Source: Paracentrotus lividus
Taxonomy: Eukaryota > Echinodermata > Echinoidea > Camarodonta > Echinidae
NCBI GenBank assembly: GCA_940671915.1
Contig: CALNVZ010003435.1
Span: forward strand, 10,430,665-10,494,664
Length of the DNA stretch: 64,000 bases
Direction: 5' to 3'
Shown here: piece after piece, positions 1 to 11,640 of the stretch
Numbering within the stretch: position 1 is the stretch's first letter
Layout of the letters: every line of letters begins with the position of its first letter
Made by a program: the position numbers and the translations under genes
The notes under the pieces: model-generated
The model's database searches: none
What the model saw: the letters and a program-made list of their open reading frames with translations, nothing else
What the model was told of the DNA's origin: nothing

Positions 1-640
1 GGTCCTTAAAAATGGAGAAGAAATGAATAAAAAACTTCGCGTAAATGCATTATTTGCTTTTTATTATATTTTAATGTATGTTTAAGCCTATACTTATTTT
101 AATATTTCCAGTGAAATTGTTGTTAATCTGTTTCTTCAAACAGCCTCTATTTCTATAAGTCTATTTATCCTACATTTTATTTTATTTGTATTTATACTTA
201 TAATTGCCAGAAAAATTGCGGAGTACACAAATCTTTAACATAAAATAAATTAGCTTAAATTACTTTTATCTACTAGAGGTGTATACAGTTTTCGCTATTA
301 CAGTAGCGGACGCAGACCAGAGTCATACAATGAACTTACCGCGGCCCATGCGTAAACATAATAGAGTCGCTTTTGTCCCCAGACAATTGGGCCACCGAAA
401 TGAGTTCAATTCGATTTTCTTGGATCTGCGCCTGACTATTTTCTGCAGAATTAACCTCCCTCCCCATCCCATTCCCTTCGGGTCCACGTGTTGTTTTGTT
501 AACCTTCGTTAATAATTGAGCATTTATCATGATTCTTATATATGCAAGATTCTGTTCATTTGCCTAAAAACTTTCTGCTCGCATGGTATTTAGATTTGTG
601 GAGACGAAATCGGGCTCAGGCCCCCAAATTGGTAGTTTTT

Positions 641-672
<32 letters not shown>

Positions 673-3220
673 GTTTTGTGTTTGTGTTTTTTTTTTTTTG
701 TGTGTTTTTTTTTTTAGCTTGCGCTCTTGCTCGCTTAGAATTAAATAGGCCTTATAGGATTAAAGGAAATAAAAATTTGGCACATACCCTAGGCCTACTG
801 GTACGGCATGTTTGTTAATTTCCTTTTTAATCAATGCAGTATTGTATTTTTTTTTATTATGCAAGATTTGGTTCATTTAACCTCAAACATTTCCGCTCGC
901 GCTTCGCGCTCGCTTTGTATATTTGCTGAGGAAATTCGGCACAACCCCTCAAATCTGCCCCAAAATCAATTAAAAGACTTTGAAAATGTTTGATTTGGGG
1001 GGGGGGGCGATTTGGGGGGCGATTCCCTGGAGACCCAGAGATGTCACGGCGACATCTGCAAGCCTACAGAGACTGGAGTCGCGAACTAGTTGCGACCGAT
1101 TTTGTGTATAGTAGTAGCCAAAGGTATTGGCGATGTCAGGTTGCTTGCAGCTAGCAACTGGAAAGACTTTTAAATCAATATCCCCGCACCTCTCCGGAGA
1201 CTCAGGGAGACATCTCCACGACTCTCGAGACTCAAATCGCGAACTAGTCTAGACTCATTGCCAATAAGATATGACATTGCTCCTTGAAAACAAAGGTATG
1301 AACATCACAGTTGTTAAACAGAAATAAAAGTGAAGCACAAAATAATGTATGGCACTTTTCTAATGTATTCCTTTTCATCAAACTTGGAATCGACCAAAAG
1401 GTAGTACTCTTAGCCTATATTGATTTGTATTATGAAAATAATATTTAAATAATATTAGAAAAGAAATAATATACAAAATAGTCAAAGAATTTACTGAAGG
1501 GTCTATAATTTCAAACGATATCTTAAAGTTAATTATTTTTAACATTTTCAGCAAATTCCAGACATAGTAGAGTCATTGTAGTTTTTAAAAAAAGTACATT
1601 AAATACATTATGCCAATATGGGCATTTTGGTAATGATGTCAACATTTGAATATTGCAGACAGGGTGGTTGGTGATAATGTTTTTCTTCACAATAAAAGTT
1701 AGAGCAGTAGTTATTGATTCATGTAAACAAAGATTAGACTGTGTGTCATTTTGTGATTTTATTCAAATTAGGCAAATGAGCTTAAGGGGCCATATTACCT
1801 GCATGTACCCTACTGAAACATTTTGGTTACATGTGGTTACATGTGGGGGTGGCGGTGATATACCCATTCTAGGGCACTTTTTCATTGCTTTTTGTTATTA
1901 AGGGCGGCCCCCTTTCCCTGGATCTATGACTGTCTGACACCAAATCACAACAAACTCTAATAAGTTCAAGAAAAAATTTCAATAAAACATTTCATGCGGG
2001 ATGGAAAAACCATTTTATTTATTTATTTTTTATTTTGTTGTCGTCGGGGGGGGGGGGTTTCTATTTTTACGAGGGCGGCACCTTCAAGCCCCTCCCGTAT
2101 CTATGTATGCAAACTTATCATTTGTTTTAAACTGCAACATTGCAGTGACGCCTTGCGTATGTGAACCTTAACACATCCCAATTTTGTTATAATCTTGGGG
2201 CCGTCGGGGGAGGGGTGTTTGAAAACTTATCCAATAAAATTAAGAAAACTCACTCACCTTGTTTCAGATTTTAAACGCCTATTTTTTTTCATAATAAACA
2301 TATATTCCAACCCTACTCAGAAACACACTGCTCATGGGTTTCTCTTACCCCCCCGCCTCCCCTGCCCATTCAAAAATAAAATGAAATTACCGCCCCCATC
2401 AAGTACCCCCTCATGTGCTGTCAGTCGAATTTTGGTAAAATATTTTCTTGTGTCTCTTATTACTCTAATCCCTCTTCCCCTCACAAAACTTTGACCCAAG
2501 CTTGGGTGGACTTACGTACTTCTTCCACTAAACTTTAAAAAAAAAATTATTTATTAAATTTTTTTATATAATTTTTTTTTTTTTATTGTCGCGTCGACGT
2601 CCAAGCGACGCAGAGGCGGATCCGGGGGTTGGGGTGGGGGGGGCGCCCTATAATTTGAAAACCACTCATTGACCGTACATTTTAAACTGAAAATTTTGGT
2701 GCCCCTCCCCCTCCCGTAATCCTGGACCCGTCACTACTGAGAAGGATAAGGGACGTCTTTAGACATAATCCCAAATCAGTCGCAAACCCGCCTCCGCGAA
2801 ATGAGATGCCACCATTATTCGCCATGCTATGCCTATGGTATTAACCACAACTAAATTAATTCATGTTGTATAATTCAGCTTACAAAATGTTCATTGATGT
2901 TGAAAAACATTCTGATAAAAGAAAATACGATATGAGAAAAATCGGCCTCGTGGGACGTAGGACTCGTGGGACGTAGGACTCGTGGGAACGTAGGTTCGTG
3001 GGCGTAGGACTCGTGGGACGTAGGACTCGTGGGCCCGAGACTCGTGGGACCGAGGACTCGTGGGAAAAATACTCGGCCTCGTGGGACGTAGGACTCGTGG
3101 GACGTAGGTCTCGTGGGACGTAGGACTCGTGGGAAAATATTCGGCCTCGTGGGACGTAGGACTCGTGGGACCGAGGTCTCGTGGGACGTAGGACTCGTGG
3201 GACCGAGGACTCGTGGACCC
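1..3220 (+). repeat. 3.1-kb direct repeat, copy A
   Basis: This stretch is repeated, same orientation and collinear, at 6087-9231. It starts inside the repeat at the window edge. The two copies differ mostly by homopolymer-length indels and scattered substitutions. Contents include a T/G-rich tract near 630-715, a G-run at 998-1007, and a GC-rich stretch around 1015-1260 with phrases such as 'gcgaactagt' and 'ggagactcag'. The copy ends in a 16-bp minisatellite. Part of its right end (about 2581-2830) recurs inverted at 4925-5172. I see no coding capacity. It could be a composite repeat, a segmental duplication or partly uncollapsed haplotypes. Confidence 0.9.
2946..3216 (+). repeat. 16-bp minisatellite (ACTCGTGGGACGTAGG)
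   Basis: A tandem array with consensus unit ACTCGTGGGACGTAGG and variants (GGGACCGAGG, GGGAAAATATTCGG). It is a related but differently arranged array to the one at 9027-9231. Open frames on both strands across it are periodic products of the repeat and are not genes. It abuts a TRIM-derived fragment here but transposon interior in the second copy, so it marks a breakpoint. Confidence 0.9.
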
Positions 3221-3387
3221 TCCCATCCTGTTCACCACCGAATGGCAGGAGATGGATGTTTATTTTTGGGACACTGGAGGACGAGGACGACTGTCAGGTG
3301 GTCTTGGTGTGGGCATTGATGATAACATCTATGTCGGTTACTCGAAGGCGAAAAAGATCCAGGTATTCTCACCGAAGGAGGGGTTAC
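3217..3387 (+). pseudogene. TRIM propeller fragment, truncated on both sides
   Basis: Translated on the plus strand, this reads through without a stop and closely matches part of the C-terminal propeller of the intact TRIM gene at 23364-25232. Shared phrases include [19 protein letters not shown] and AKKIQVFSP. Similarity begins right after the minisatellite and runs into a 25-base N gap, beyond which lies inverted transposon sequence. There is no RING, B-box or start codon. It may be a relic of a second TRIM gene or an exon-sized piece moved with the surrounding repeats; the gap hides its 3' extent. Substitutions such as the WDTGGRGR stretch show it is a paralogue rather than an assembly echo. 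Confidence 0.88.
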
Positions 3388-3412
3388 NNNNNNNNNNNNN
3401 NNNNNNNNNNNN
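3388..3412. other. Assembly gap (25 N)
   Basis: Undetermined bases between the TRIM fragment and the inverted transposon copy. Adjacency of the two is therefore only as good as the scaffold join. Confidence 0.99.
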
Positions 3413-4924
3413 AACATTATGGCAATTAACAAATAATTGGGGGCACGGGGCAGGAGTCGCCGCCATGGCTTGCATCATCATGACTTTTTGTTGTAGGCCT
3501 ACCTGCTTTTGCAATTTTCGGCGTATAACACTTGTCCTTGAGAGTCACTTCAGAATCCCAAAGTCGCGCCTCTAATTCCAATATTCTTTTCTTTCAGATA
3601 CAAGTAATCTAAAGAAAGTGGCGCCTATATTTATTGTTAGAATTAAATTTTCAATTTTCATAATTTAAGTGATTGTTACTATCGTTGTAAATACACAAAT
3701 TTATAAATTGAATTTGGCAAGATATAATTTTTCGCGTTGGTGATTATAGCAATAAATCTATTGTGAAAAAATAACGCTATCTGTGAACTGAAACATAAGG
3801 AATTAAAAAAGAGTACTCACACATCATGTCAAGGAAGGAGATCGCCAATAATCAAAATCTTAAGCTTTACGGGTATATCCAGTGTGCTACGTCTGTACAG
3901 TTTGCTCATTAAATGGAATTCACATACAGATAAATGCAACTAATACATGTAATAGTGATGTCCTTTTCGCAATGCGCATGTTATTCAATCAATTGTACCA
4001 CTTTCTATTCACTGCTGTTGCTAAGCCAGGCATTCACCAGCATCTATAAGAATAGACGGTTCATGGGTTCTACAGTAACGAAGTATTCAATTAGCCTGTA
4101 ATTAAAGGCGCGGTCCCACTGGCTCTTTGGATGATTTGCGTATGAATTGCGGATTGTTTGTTTAGTTTTTGTTTTGTTGCGGATGAACGAATTTGTATAC
4201 GCAACTCATGCGCAATTAATCCTCCTGTTAGTGGGACCGGGCCTTAAAGAATGGAACAATATTTTCTAACCTACTCGTGAATGGCATACTTGTCACGATT
4301 TATGTTATTTCGGCTATCGTATGCTCTCAGATTGTCAAGCAAAAACAACCTTTGTTTGAGAATGTTGATTGTATCCAATTCTATTCACTGTTGTTGCTAA
4401 GCCGGGAATTCACCAGCAATCTGTAAGGAATACCGGGTTCTTGAGTTTAAGTAACAAGGTATTCAATTAGCCTGTAATGAAGAATGGAGAACAAATTTTG
4501 GAATCTACCGGTACTCGTGAATTGCATACTGTCATATAGATGTTATGTCTCGTAAGCTTTCAGATTGTCAATCGAAAACAGCCTTTGTTTCGAATGTAAT
4601 CAACTTGATTATGCTCGGAAACAGAATAAATAGAGAAGGTACATTGAAACGACATTGCAACTATTTGTATCAAAAGCTAGTCAGTCATTCTAATGGGTGA
4701 ACTGTCCTACCCCCTACTTTTTTTTGACCTAGTCGGTCACGTCGATGGACTAGCATCAGCTTGACGGACGGCTTAAAGCTCGTCCGTCAAGTTGAGAGAT
4801 GTAGATTCAGTTGTATGCTAGTCCGTCTTGACGGGACTACATGGCAGACTAGCTTTAAACTAGTCTGTCTGACCGACTAGCTTAAAGCTAGTCGGTCCAT
4901 TGACGGACGAGGTTAGGTTCAGTG
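3413..4924 (-). mobile_element. Palindrome-rich TIR transposon, copy C (inverted, truncated)
   Basis: Reverse complement of roughly 21291-22668 of the complete element at 21289-23306. The copy lacks the other terminal third, being cut at the N gap. Its outer end at 4913-4924 retains a slightly eroded terminus (ggttaggttcagtg) and is followed by TA. Subterminal palindromes built on GACTAGCTTTAAAGCTAGTC occupy 4735-4912. A 137-bp MITE (4107-4243) has inserted into it. No transposase frame is visible, so it is non-autonomous. Confidence 0.9.
4107..4243 (+). mobile_element. 137-bp MITE with TTAAA flanks
   Basis: Ends are inverted repeats: GGCGCGGTCCCACT on the left and AGTGGGACCGGGCC on the right. 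Both flanks carry TTAAA (4102-4106, 4244-4248). The homologous position in the other copies of the host transposon (near 9475-9490 and 21985-21995) has no insertion, giving an empty-site confirmation for the copy at 9475. TSD length is 3 to 5 bp depending on where the TIR is cut, so a Harbinger-type or other superfamily cannot be settled. Confidence 0.85.
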
Positions 4925-5172
4925 TAGCATGGCGAATAATGGTGGCATTCATTTCGCGGAGGCGGGTTTGAGACTGATTTGGGACTATGTAAAGACGTCC
5001 ATAATCCTTCTCAGTAGTGACGGGTCCAGGATTACAGGAGGGGGGGGGGGCTCCAAAATTTTCGGTTTAAATGTACGGTCATGAGTGGGTTTCAAATTAT
5101 AGGGGCGCCCCCCCACCCCAACCCCCGGATCCGCCTCTGCGTCGCAGAGACGTAGCCGCGACAATAAAAAAA
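4925..5172 (-). repeat. Inverted copy of the 2581-2830 segment
   Basis: Reverse complement of the right part of the 3.1-kb repeat, including the sequence around 'gaataatggtggcat' and the 'ggcggatccgggg' motif. It joins the transposon terminus exactly at a TA dinucleotide. Copy A shows the uninterrupted sequence at the same place (catgctatgcc, about 2823-2833), consistent with transposon insertion at TA. Confidence 0.85.
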
Positions 5173-5984
5173 AAATACAAAATTAAAATTATATGAAGCT
5201 TCTCCGCGACGGAAAAAGAGTGTCGGAGACTCTCCGCGACAAGTTTCAAACCGTCTCACAACTCATCTAACAAGACTAAAAGTAGTCCCAATTCCGTCTC
5301 AGATTCATTTCCGCGAAATTAGCTTCCACCATTAGTTGCGGATTATTTTTTAATGAATGTAGTTCTTTGGTTTTACATGAAAAATTAAGATTACATCTTG
5401 AGAAATCCTAATTACATTATTTATCAAATTATTTACATTTAATCTAATCTCGAATTTGAGAGATCATAATTCATGAATCCCGAACAGGGGTAGACACCGG
5501 GGGGGGGTGCATCCCCAATTAAAAAGATGGGGATGGCATGTACAATCCAGGGCCGCGGAGCGTTTTTGAATGGGAGGGCTGAGCCGAAAGTGGTGGGGGG
5601 GGGCTGAACAGGCTAAAATCACAAATGTAATGGTCATTTTTGCGTTTTTGTAACGTTGGCTGAAAAAAGTGGGGGGGGGGCTGGAGCCCCCCCCCCCCCA
5701 GCCCCCCCCCCGGCTCTGCGGCCCCTGCAATCACCCCCTCCCGAATTTACGCGGGGTGAATGTATGTTTTTTTAAAGCTGAAATGGGCTTTCCACACTCG
5801 TGTTTCTTCCATCATGTCCCCGGAACTCTAACAATTTTTCACTCGCGCTAATATTGTTATTTTATTTATTTATTATTATTATTTTCATTATTAAAATCCA
5901 GATTAATTATTTATATTATTTATTATATCTTTAAGCAACATAGAGTTTCACATTTTGGCAGTCATCAAACAAAAAGCAAATAGT
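5173..5984. other. Intergenic; G/C homopolymer-rich segment
   Basis: No gene seen. About 5480-5745 contains repeated long G and C runs (for example 5593-5600 and 5688-5699), which yield low-complexity proline/glycine frames on both strands that I do not accept as genes. The rest is AT-rich. Confidence 0.7.
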
Positions 5985-6125
5985 CGGGATAATGCATTTA
6001 CGCCAACTTCTTTATTCATTTCATGTCAAATTTTCGACGGACCTGCGTCTTCATCAGGATATTAATTTTTGTAAATTATAGACGGAGGTCCTTAAAAAAT
6101 GAGAAGAAATGAATAAAAAAAACTT
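5985..6125. repeat. Imperfect inverted repeat with hammerhead-like core on the minus strand
   Basis: The minus strand of 6032-6058 reads CTGATGA, then a GAC/GTC stem with an 8-nt loop, then GAAA: the catalytic core order of a hammerhead ribozyme. Sequence downstream on that strand (about 5985-6030) resembles plus-strand 6081-6130, giving an inverted arrangement. Hammerhead motifs are known in terminal repeats of Penelope-like retroelements. Stems I and III are not convincing by eye and no Penelope protein is nearby, so this is at best a relic. Confidence 0.35.
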
Positions 6126-9100
6126 CGCGTTAATGCTTATTTGCTTTTTATTATATTTTTAATGTATGTTTAAGCCTATACTTATTTTAATATTTCCAGT
6201 GAAATTGTTGTTAATCTGTTTCTTCAAACAGCTCTCATTTCTATAAGTCTATTTATCCTACATTTTATTTATTTTGTATTTACTTATAATTGCCAGAAAA
6301 TTGCGGAGTACACAAATCTTTAACATAAAATAAATTAGCTTAAATTACTTTTATCTACTAGAGGTGTATACAGTTTTCGCTATTACAGTAGCGGACGCAG
6401 ACCAGAGTCATACAAAGAACTTACCGGGCCCATGCGTAAACATAATAGAGTCGCTTTTGTCCCCAGACAATTGGGCCCCCGAATGATTCAATTCGATTTT
6501 CTTGGATCTGCGCCTCTGACATATTCTGCCGAATAACCCTCCCCTCCCCATCCCATTCCCTTCGGGTCCCACGTGTTGTTTTGTTAACCTTCGTTAATAA
6601 TTGAGCATTTATCATGATTCTTATATTGCAAGATTCTGTTTCATTTAGCCTAAAAACTTTCTGCTCGCATGGTATTTAGATTTGTGGAGACGAAATCGGG
6701 CTCAGGCCCCCAAATTGGTAGTTTTTTTTTGTTTTTTTTTTGTTTTGTTTTGTTTTTGTGTTTTGTGTTTTTTTTTTGTGTTGTTTTTTTTTTTTAGCTT
6801 GCGCTCTTGCTCGTTAGAATTAAATAGGCCTTATAGGATTAAAGAGAAAAAAAATTTGGCACATACCCTAGGCCTACTGGTACGGCATGTTTGTTAATTT
6901 CCTTTTTAATCAATGCAGTATTGTATTTTTTTTTATTATGCAAGATTTGGTTCATTTAACCTCAAACATTTCCGCTCGCGCGTTCGCGCTCGCTTTGTAT
7001 ATTTGCTGAGGAAATTCGGCACAACCCCTCAAATCTGCCCCAAAATCAATTAAAAGACTTTGAAAATGTTTGTTTTGGGGGGGGGGGCGATTTGGGGGGC
7101 GATTCCCTGGAGACCCAGAGATGTCACGGCGACATCTGCAAGCCTACAGAGACTGGAGTCGCGAACTAGTTGCGACCGATTTTGTGTATAGTAGTAGCCA
7201 AAGAGTATTGGCGATGTCAGGTTGCTTGCAGCTAGCAACTGGAAAGACTTTTTAATCAATATCCCCGCACCTCTCCGGAGACTCAGGAGACATCTCCACG
7301 ACTCTCGAGACTCAAATCGCGAACTAGTCTAGACTCATTGCCAATAAGATATGACATTGCTCCTTGAAAACAAAGGTATGAACATCACAGTTGTTAAACA
7401 GAAATAAAAGTGAAGCACAAAATAATGTATGGCACTTTTCTAATGTATTCCTTTTCATCAAACTTGGAATCGACCAAAAGGTAGTACTCTTAGCCTATAT
7501 TGATTTGTATTATGAAAATAATATTTAAATAATATTAGAAAAGAAATAATATACAAAATAGTCAAAGAATTTACTGAAGGGTTTTATATTTCAAACGATA
7601 TCTTAAAGTTAATTATTTTTTTAACATTTTCAGCAAATTCCAGACATAGTAGAGTCATTGTAGTTTTTAAAAAAAGTACATTAATACATTATGCCCAATA
7701 TGGGCATTTTGGTAATGATGTCAACATTTGAATATTGCAGACAGGGTGGTTGGTGATAATTGTTTTCTTCACAATAAAAGTTAGAGCAGTAGTTATTGAT
7801 TCATGTAAACAAAGATTAGACTTGTGTGTCATTTTGTGATTTTATTCAAATTAGGCAAATGAGCTTAAGGGGCCCATATTACCTGCATGTACCCTACTGA
7901 AACATTTTGGTTACATGTGGTTACATGTGGGGGTGGCGGTGATATACCCATTCTGGGCACTTTTTCATTGCTTTTTGTTATTAAGGGGCGGCCCCTTTCC
8001 CTGGAATCATGACTGTCTGACACCAAATCACAACAAACTCTAATAAGTTCAAGAAAAAAATTTCAATAAAACATTTCATGCGGGATGGAAAAACCATTTT
8101 ATTTATTTATTTTTTATTTTGTTGTCGTCGGGGGGGGGTTTCTATTTTTTACGAGGGCGGGCACCCTTCAAGCCCCTCCCGTATCTATGTATGCAAACTT
8201 ATCATTTGTTTTAAAACTGCACATTGCAGTGACGCCTTGCGTATGTGAACCTTAACACATCCCAATTTGTTATAATCTTGGGGCCGTCGGGGAGGGTGTT
8301 TGAAACTTATCCAATAAAATTAAGAAAACTCACTCACCTTGTTTCAGATTTTAAACGCCTATTTTTTTTTCATAATAAACATATATTCCAACCCTACTCA
8401 GAAACACACTGCTCATGGGGTTCTCTTACCCCCCCCGCCTCCCCTGCCCATTCAAAAATAAAATGAAATTACCGCCCCCATCAAGTACCCCCTCATGTGC
8501 TGTCAGTCGATTTTGGTTAAAATATTTTCTTGTGTCTCTTATTACCTAATCCCTCTTCCCCTCACAAAATCTTTGACCCAAGCTTGGGTGGACTTACGTA
8601 CTTCTTCCACTAAACTTTAAAAAAAAAAATTATTTATTAAATTTTTTATATAATTTTTTTTTTTTTATTGTCGCGTCGACGTCCAAGCGACGCAGAGGCG
8701 GATCCGGGGTTGGGTGGGGGGGGCGCCCTATAATTTGAAAACCACTCATTGACCGTACATTTTTTAAACTGAAAATTTTGGTGCCCCTCCCCCTCCCGTA
8801 ATCCTGGACCCGTCACTACTGAGAAGGATAAGGGACGTCTTTAGACATAATCCCAAATCAGTCGCAAACCCGCCTCCGCGGAATGAGATGCCACCATTAT
8901 TCGCCATGCTAGTGCCTATGGTATTAACCACAACTAAATTTATTCATGTTGTATAATTCAGCTTACAAAATGTTTCATTGATGTTGAAAAAATCTTGATA
9001 AAAGAAAATACGATATGAGAAAAATCGGCCTCGTGGGACGTAGGCTCGTGGGACGAGGGAATGGACTGTGGGACGTAGTCTCGTGGGACGTAGGACTCGT

Positions 9101-9231
9101 GGGACGTAGGACTCGTGGGCCCGGGCTCGTGGGACCGAGGACTCGTGGGAAATACTCGGCCTCGTGTGGGACGTAGGACTCGTGGATCGTATAGGTGACT
9201 GTCGTGGGACTAGGACTCGTGGGAAAATTGT
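6087..9231 (+). repeat. 3.1-kb direct repeat, copy B
   Basis: Collinear with 1-3220 over its whole length, from 'ggtccttaaa' to the 16-bp minisatellite. Differences are dominated by single-base indels in homopolymers, plus some substitutions. Unlike copy A, it is followed by the interior of the palindrome-rich transposon in direct orientation instead of a TRIM fragment. No coding sequence found. Confidence 0.9.
9027..9231 (+). repeat. 16-bp minisatellite, second array
   Basis: Same unit family as the array at 2946-3216 (CTCGTGGGACGTAGG variants) with a different copy order. It ends abruptly at 'gtgggaaaatt', where transposon sequence equivalent to about 21732 begins. Confidence 0.88.
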
Positions 9232-10854
9232 TCTCCATTCTTCAATACAGGCTAATTGAATACCTTGTTACTATAGAACTCAAGAACCCGGTATGTACTT
9301 ACAGATTGCTGATGAATGTCCGGCTTAGCAACAACAGTGAATAGAAGTTGGATACAATCAACATTCTCAAACAAAGGTTTTTGGGGCTTAAAAATCTGAG
9401 AGCTTACGATTGCCGACATAACATCAATCATGAAAAGTATGCCATTCACGAGTAGGTTAGGAATATTGTTCCATTCTTTAATTACAGGCTAATTGAATAC
9501 TTCGTTACTATAAACCCGTGAACCGTCTATTCTTATAGATTGCCGGTGAAAGCCCGGCTTAGCAACAGCAGTGAATAGAAATAGAATAGAATACAATTGA
9601 CTGAATAACATGCGCATTGCGAAAAGGACATCACTATTAGTTGCATTATCTGTATGTGGATTCCATTAGCAAACTGTACAGATGCACACTTGATATACCC
9701 CGTAAAGCTTAAGATTCGGATTATCATGGCGATCTTCTTCGAGTGACATGACTGTGTGAGTACTCTTTTTTTTTAATTCCTTATGTTTCAGTTCACAGAT
9801 AGCGTTATTTTTTTTCACAAAGATTAATGCTATAATCACCAACGCGAAAAATTATGGCTTGCCAAATCAATTTTTAAATTGTGTGTAATTACAACGATAA
9901 TAACAATCACATTAAATTATGAAAATTAAATTTTAAAAATTCTAATACGGTAATAAGTATAGGCGCCACTTTTCTTTTAGATTACTTGTATCTAAAAAAA
10001 AACATTGGATTAGAGGCACTACTTTGGGATTTCTGAAGTGGCTCTCAAGGATAATGGTATAGGCCGAAAATGCAAAAGCAGGTAGGCCTACAACAAAAAA
10101 AGCAATGATCATGCAAGCCATGGCGACGACCCCTGGGCAACTTGCCCCCATTATTTGATAATTTCCATAATTAATGTTACCTAATTGTGCCTCCTGTATT
10201 AATTCCTGTTTTCTGATTTATATCATCATAATGAAATTATTATTATTTTCTTTTTGCTCGAATTCTTGTGACAATATGCATGTTTTTTAATCGTATCTTT
10301 AAATGTCTTCTAATATTTCAGATTTGACGTCTCTGACAAGCTGGTGAAGCCATATCATCCTCATCTGTCATGCTAGTCTGTCGAGAAAGCAGCAAGAACA
10401 TCGCGGCAGAAAAGCTCGACGGACTAGCTTTTACACCATGACCGACTAGCTGTAAAGCTAGTCCTGCTCAAAAGCTCGTCAGTCTGGGCATCACTACGAC
10501 TAGCTTTTATGCTAGTCCGTCAAACTAGTCGGTCACGACGGACGAGCTTTAAAATTAGTCTGTCGTGACCGACTAGGTTTAAAGCTAGTCTGTCATGACC
10601 GACTAGCTTTCTGGAAAGCTAGTCCGTCGTGACCGACGAGCATTAAAACTAGTCCGTCTTGACGGACTAACTTGACGGACTAGCTTTCAAGCTAGTCCGT
10701 ATAGACGGACGAGTTTTAAAGCTAGTCCGTAATAACCGGGTTGTGTTGAAGGAAAGCTAGTCCGTCGTGACCGACTAGCTTTAAAGCTAGTCAGTCTGGG
10801 CATCACTACGACTAGCTTTAAAGCTAGTCGGTCTACCCGTTTAGGTTTTCAGTG
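9232..10854 (+). mobile_element. Palindrome-rich TIR transposon, copy B (5'-truncated)
   Basis: Direct copy of 21732-23304 of the complete element. It lacks the left terminus and first palindrome cluster, starting inside the internal ~240-bp duplication. It retains the right palindromic array (about 10360-10835) and the right terminus ttaggttttcagtg at 10841-10854. The array is slightly longer than that of the complete copy, with an extra palindrome near 10560-10620. No transposase frame. Confidence 0.92.
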
Positions 10855-11119
10855 TGGAATAGAGATGAAGGGGCTACCCGGGCTTGGAAAAGGTTAACTA
10901 AATGACCATGACCCACAGGTCTTCCTTCCCACACCCTTTCACCTCCATCCAGGTCAGTATAAGAACATTAAAAGAAACATATGAATTAAAAGTATACAAC
11001 TGAAACTGGCAACAATTAATTTGACGAAATAAATGTAACATCCGGAGTCATTATAACTTCATTATTATTAATACATTGGAAATAATATAGCAATAAAATA
11101 ACAATATCTTTAAAGATCA
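10855..11119. other. Unique spacer replacing the TRIM locus in the duplicated block
   Basis: In the related block at 21.7-26.9 kb, the TRIM gene and its upstream region (23305-26085) lie between the same two flanking segments. Here only about 265 bp of AT-rich sequence separates them. I see no TRIM-derived codons. A short (CA)n run is at about 11132-11140. Confidence 0.7.
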
Positions 11120-11640
11120 TTATTATTTCACACACACACATAAAGCTATCAGGAAAACAAACCAACTTACCAACATAAAACTCCGTCATGGCATAAAAAA
11201 TGTTTAGAGTATGGAAGTTATTATGACTCTGGGTTTTCCAACACGGTAGAGTGTCACTTCCGGGTTCATGGTGAAATACACGTCAAGCCTTGATCCAGAA
11301 AAAATGTGTGATTTTTTTTTTTGTCGTTTTGGTATAATATTTTTCGTGCATGGTTTACCAAACAGGGGTATGTTTTACTTTAGGATTTTAGATGCATTAT
11401 TATCCGCATTGTAGGTCAACTTCTATCCAGACTAACTTCTATTACAGCCTTGACTCCATGCAAAAGAAAAATATATTCAAGACCATCAGGGAGCTAGGCT
11501 AATCGAAACTAATTCCACACTGTAAGGAGTATTGATATACAAACAATCCGATAGTGCGAGTGTTTCACGTTGATCCTAATGTAGTTTTCAATGTATTTTA
11601 GGCACTGGGTTTTTCCCACTAACCTTTGACACAGTAAATT
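11120..11640 (+). repeat. Duplicated block, collinear with 26086-26575
   Basis: Shares long near-identical stretches with 26086-26575, for example 'gtgtcacttccgggttcatgg' (split as two shared runs) and 'ggagctaggctaatcgaaac'. Together with the transposon to its left and 12310-12480 to its right, it defines a segmental duplication. No coding content recognised. Confidence 0.88.

Noticed and set aside
2891..3238. 115-codon Ser/Pro/Thr-rich minus-strand frame
   Set aside because: It is a periodic translation of the 16-bp minisatellite.
5464..5851. Overlapping Gly/Pro-rich frames on both strands
   Set aside because: Produced by G and C homopolymers whose length differs between repeat copies.
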